Below, one piece after another: positions 41,547 through 43,946 of a DNA stretch of 43,946 bases. The stretch's first letter is position 1, and each line of letters starts with the position of its first letter. Source of the stretch: JBCCCJ01 sp039029315 (GTDB taxonomy: Bacteria; Bacteroidota; Bacteroidia; J057); NCBI GenBank assembly GCA_039029315.1, contig JBCCGK010000098.1:1-43946 (forward strand). Direction: 5' to 3'. The position numbers and the translations under genes were made by a program. The notes under the pieces are model-generated. The model had not been told where the DNA came from and ran no database searches. It saw nothing but the letters and a program-made list of their open reading frames with translations.

Positions 41547-42992
41547 ATGATTACACTTCAAAATTATATAAACGGCCAACTTATTCCTGCTCGCTCGGGC
41601 AACTATCTGGACAGCATCAACCCTGCCACAGCAGAAGTTCATGCCCGTGTTCCTGATAGTGATTCGAGAGATGTAGAATTGGCATACGAGGCAGCGGCAA
41701 AGGCGTTTCCAGCATGGTCCTCTCTCTCCATGCCAGAGCGATCCAACTATCTCATGAAGATCGCAGATAGAATTGAGCAACGGTTGGAAGAGCTTGCCCG
41801 TGCAGAATCCGATGATAATGGCAAGCCCCTTGCTTTGGCGCGACGGGTAGACATTCCTCGAGCCAGAGATAACTTTCGGTATTTTGCTCAAGCCATCACC
41901 CAATTTCATAGTGAAGCTTATGATATGGGGCAAACAGGCTTCAATTATACCCTGAGACGCCCAATCGGTGTTGCCGGACTCATTTCCCCCTGGAATCTTC
42001 CCTTATATCTATTCACTTGGAAGGTTGCTCCTGCACTTGCTGCTGGCAATACGGCCGTGGCCAAACCCTCAGAGATCACTCCTTTGACAGCCTATCTGCT
42101 TTCAGAGATCTGTCAGGAAATAGGATTACCTCCTGGCGTCTTGAATATCATTCATGGAACTGGTCCCAAAGCAGGAGCGGCCATTGTACGCCATCCAGAC
42201 ATTCCAGTATTGTCATTTACAGGCAGTACCAATGTGGGAAGACAAATTTCGGAAAGTGTTGCGCCTGCCTTCAAAAAATTGTCTCTGGAAATGGGGGGAA
42301 AAAATGCCAACCTCATTTTTGCTGATGCGGATTTTGATGCGGCTCTGGAAACTGGAATTCGTGCAGCATTCACCAATCAAGGGCAGATCTGTCTTTGTGG
42401 ATCGAGAATCATTGTGCAGGAAGGGATCTATGATCGATTTGTAGAGGCATTTGTACAACGAGCCAAAGAGCTCCGGGTAGGTGATCCTCTTGAGGAAGGG
42501 ACTGAAGTAGGAGCAATTGTCTCCAAAATGCAATGGGAAAAAGATAGATTCTACATTGATTTGGCCAAGCAGGAAGGGGGAGAGATTCTCTGTGGAGGCG
42601 TGGTGCCAGCACCAGTAAATGACCGCTGTGCAAAGGGATATTTTTTGGAACCAACTGTAATTACTGGATTGAGTCAGCAGTGCAGGGTCAATCAAGAAGA
42701 GATTTTTGGTCCTATTGTTACGATCATGCCATTCGCTGATGAGGAGGAGGGGCTGGAAGCAGCTAATTGTACGCCTTATGGTCTTTCTGGTACCATTTGG
42801 ACCTCAGATCTGAAACGCGCTCACCGTACGGCTGCACAAATGGAGGCAGGGATCATTTGGGTCAATAGCTGGATGGTGCGGGATTTGCGTACTCCTTTTG
42901 GCGGCATGAAACAATCTGGTGTGGGAAGAGAAGGCGGACAAGAGGCTTTGAGATTCTTTACAGAGCCAAAAAATGTTTTTATCCAACTCTGA
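41547..42992 (+). CDS. Aldehyde dehydrogenase, hydroxy/aminomuconic semialdehyde type
   Basis: Start at ATG 41547 (MITLQNYINGQ) gives 481 residues, normal for ALDH. Catalytic Glu248 (LSLEMGGKN) and Cys282 (NQGQICLCGS) are spaced 34 residues apart as in the family. The oxyanion Asn is in SPWNLPLYLF, and NAD binding uses FTGSTNVGR. The C-terminal segment RDLRTPFGGMKQSGVGREGG resembles 2-hydroxy- and 2-aminomuconic semialdehyde dehydrogenases, which oxidise the semialdehyde after ring cleavage. In Bacteroidota such genes with an SDR often belong to kynurenine (tryptophan) breakdown; no other pathway gene is in the window, so the substrate is inferred. Confidence 0.93.
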   Translation: MITLQNYINGQLIPARSGNYLDSINPATAEVHARVPDSDSRDVELAYEAAAKAFPAWSSLSMPERSNYLMKIADRIEQRLEELARAESDDNGKPLALARRVDIPRARDNFRYFAQAITQFHSEAYDMGQTGFNYTLRRPIGVAGLISPWNLPLYLFTWKVAPALAAGNTAVAKPSEITPLTAYLLSEICQEIGLPPGVLNIIHGTGPKAGAAIVRHPDIPVLSFTGSTNVGRQISESVAPAFKKLSLEMGGKNANLIFADADFDAALETGIRAAFTNQGQICLCGSRIIVQEGIYDRFVEAFVQRAKELRVGDPLEEGTEVGAIVSKMQWEKDRFYIDLAKQEGGEILCGGVVPAPVNDRCAKGYFLEPTVITGLSQQCRVNQEEIFGPIVTIMPFADEEEGLEAANCTPYGLSGTIWTSDLKRAHRTAAQMEAGIIWVNSWMVRDLRTPFGGMKQSGVGREGGQEALRFFTEPKNVFIQL

Positions 42993-43187
42993 GAGACTGT
43001 TTGAAAATCTGTCACTTATTTTTTGTATGCGTCATTTTTTCTCAAAAGACCGCGGTATTCCTCAAAAAAAATTCCTTCTCAGAACCCAAAAATCCTGCTT
43101 TCTCAAGACAAAAACCAAAATCAAGACAATTTCTGATTTTCGCATCCGGGAAAATCCCCGTAAATTCCCCTAATATTTGACATCACA

Positions 43188-43757
43188 ATGAGAAAAGTTG
43201 CTTTCTTGATATCTCTGTTTGCTTGTCTGCTTGTAGCTTCCAGCTGTGGGCCTTCTGATCTTTCGTTGATCAATGAGGTCAAACGCTTTGAGCCAGAATG
43301 GATGAACCTCAGCGAAAAGGTTTCTTTTATTAATCAACATTTGAGAATTACTCATAGAAGATATGAGCAGGATCTCAATGAAGTGAACCCTTTCATCAGT
43401 GATCCAGGCATGGCAGAGCGAAGTAATCTGCTCGGCATGAGAAGTGCTTATAAGAATATGATGACGGAAAGAGATGAATTGGAGACCCGGTTTCAAGATC
43501 AGCGTCTATTGTTTATCCAAACTGTGGAAGACTTCAATGATTGGCAGACAAAATTGATGAAGGACAAAATTAGCAATGAGGATGCCACCCAGGGCTTTGC
43601 TGATTTCAAAGCACAACATGATCAGCTTTTCGCAGAAATGACTACGATAGAAAAAGAAGTCGTCAAGAATATTGAGAAACACAATGCCTTACTCCGGCGG
43701 ATCACTTCAGCCCTGAAGTTGTATACCAATTATGACATTGTGGTTGCGTATCAGTAG
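43188..43757 (+). CDS. Predicted lipoprotein with coiled-coil helices
   Basis: The 189-residue product has a lipoprotein signal peptide with lipobox LLVASSC (Cys20), so it should be lipid-anchored to the envelope. The remainder is almost all helical and charged, with heptad-like stretches (RSAYKNMMTERDELETRFQD, FAEMTTIEKEVVKNIEKHN). I recognise no family. It stands alone, 195 bp after the ALDH gene and 43 bp before the repeat at the window end. Confidence 0.75.
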   Translation: MRKVAFLISLFACLLVASSCGPSDLSLINEVKRFEPEWMNLSEKVSFINQHLRITHRRYEQDLNEVNPFISDPGMAERSNLLGMRSAYKNMMTERDELETRFQDQRLLFIQTVEDFNDWQTKLMKDKISNEDATQGFADFKAQHDQLFAEMTTIEKEVVKNIEKHNALLRRITSALKLYTNYDIVVAYQ

Positions 43758-43800
43758 CTAAGCTAATACAGTGGAACATAAGTTTCTTTTGCTTCCTCTT

Positions 43801-43926
43801 GAACCCCCTTTCCGCCTACCGTTCCCCCTTAAAAAAGGGGAACTGGCAAAGATAATCCTGATTTTCAACAGAAAAGGCTTTGCGGGAAATCCCCTTGGGA
43901 GGGGATGGGCCAGTGTGAAGGGGTTC
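43801..43926. repeat. Palindrome-rich repeat element with inverted ends
   Basis: This 126-bp segment begins GAACCCCCTT and ends AAGGGGTTC, inverted ends differing by one base. It contains two further palindromes: GTTCCCC with GGGGAAC around 43821-43843 and ATCCCC (43889-43894) with GGGGAT (43901-43906). There is no coding sequence. The build is that of a non-autonomous dispersed element; similar copies elsewhere in the genome would confirm it. Confidence 0.55.
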
Positions 43927-43946
43927 TTGAAGGAATCACAAAAAAA

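Overview
The window reads as a chromosomal segment from a member of the Bacteroidota. Four genes end in the type IX secretion (T9SS) C-terminal sorting domain with its xxPNP motif. Two gene starts are preceded by exact matches to the Bacteroidota -7 promoter box TAnnTTTG. SprB repeats, a DUF2064/TIGR04282 glycosyltransferase and RecQ-type HTH modules fit as well. I cannot name genus or species. No rRNA, tRNA, CRISPR array or prophage was recognised.

Layout. 1-108 is the tail of an unrecognised gene. 655-3969 holds a 14-repeat FG-GAP/VCBS surface protein and a TIMP/NTR-like membrane protein. 4040-6746 holds uracil-DNA glycosylase (ung) convergent with two tandem paralogues that look like the C-terminal half of RecQ (RQC winged helix, HRDC, HTH) without the helicase. 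7108-12222 is a mix: a small membrane protein, a DUF547 protein, a SprB-repeat T9SS protein, a PAP2 phosphatase and a YD-like secreted protein. 12564-18646 is a conserved membrane/AAA+ cluster: divergent RDD, then SpoIIM-like, DUF4129, DUF4350, MoxR and DUF58. 18848-21221 holds an unrecognised protein and a sodium:solute symporter.

21227-22110 is a REPtron-like unit: a RAYT (Y1 transposase family) gene between two copies of an inverted-repeat-bounded element, the right copy expanded by 22-bp tandem units. 22191-25920 holds two more T9SS cargo proteins, with a decayed C-terminal fragment of a DOPA-dioxygenase-like gene between them. 25995-30146 is a 1383-residue SF1 helicase fused to an MTES_1575/Vsr-type nuclease domain, an architecture associated with anti-phage defence.

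30291-32344 is a small paralogue cluster in which one gene has the core and another the C-terminal tail of the third. 32602-35587 holds a MmcQ/YjbR protein, a DUF2064 glycosyltransferase overlapping an apparently solitary DNA methyltransferase, a SRPBCC protein and a small membrane protein. 35623-38473 is a TPR histidine kinase with its NarL-type regulator. 38573-40689 holds two exported proteins. 40746-42992 is an SDR lacking the usual Tyr/Lys pair followed by an aldehyde dehydrogenase, probably one catabolic unit (possibly kynurenine/2-aminomuconate). 43188-43757 is a lipoprotein, and the window ends in a palindrome-rich repeat.

The strongest candidates for something little described are the helicase-free RecQ C-terminal pair, the REPtron with its internal 22-bp expansion, and the core/tail paralogue cluster with its EWxW...SEVFxDxF tail. 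All family calls were made by eye from translated sequence, without any database search.
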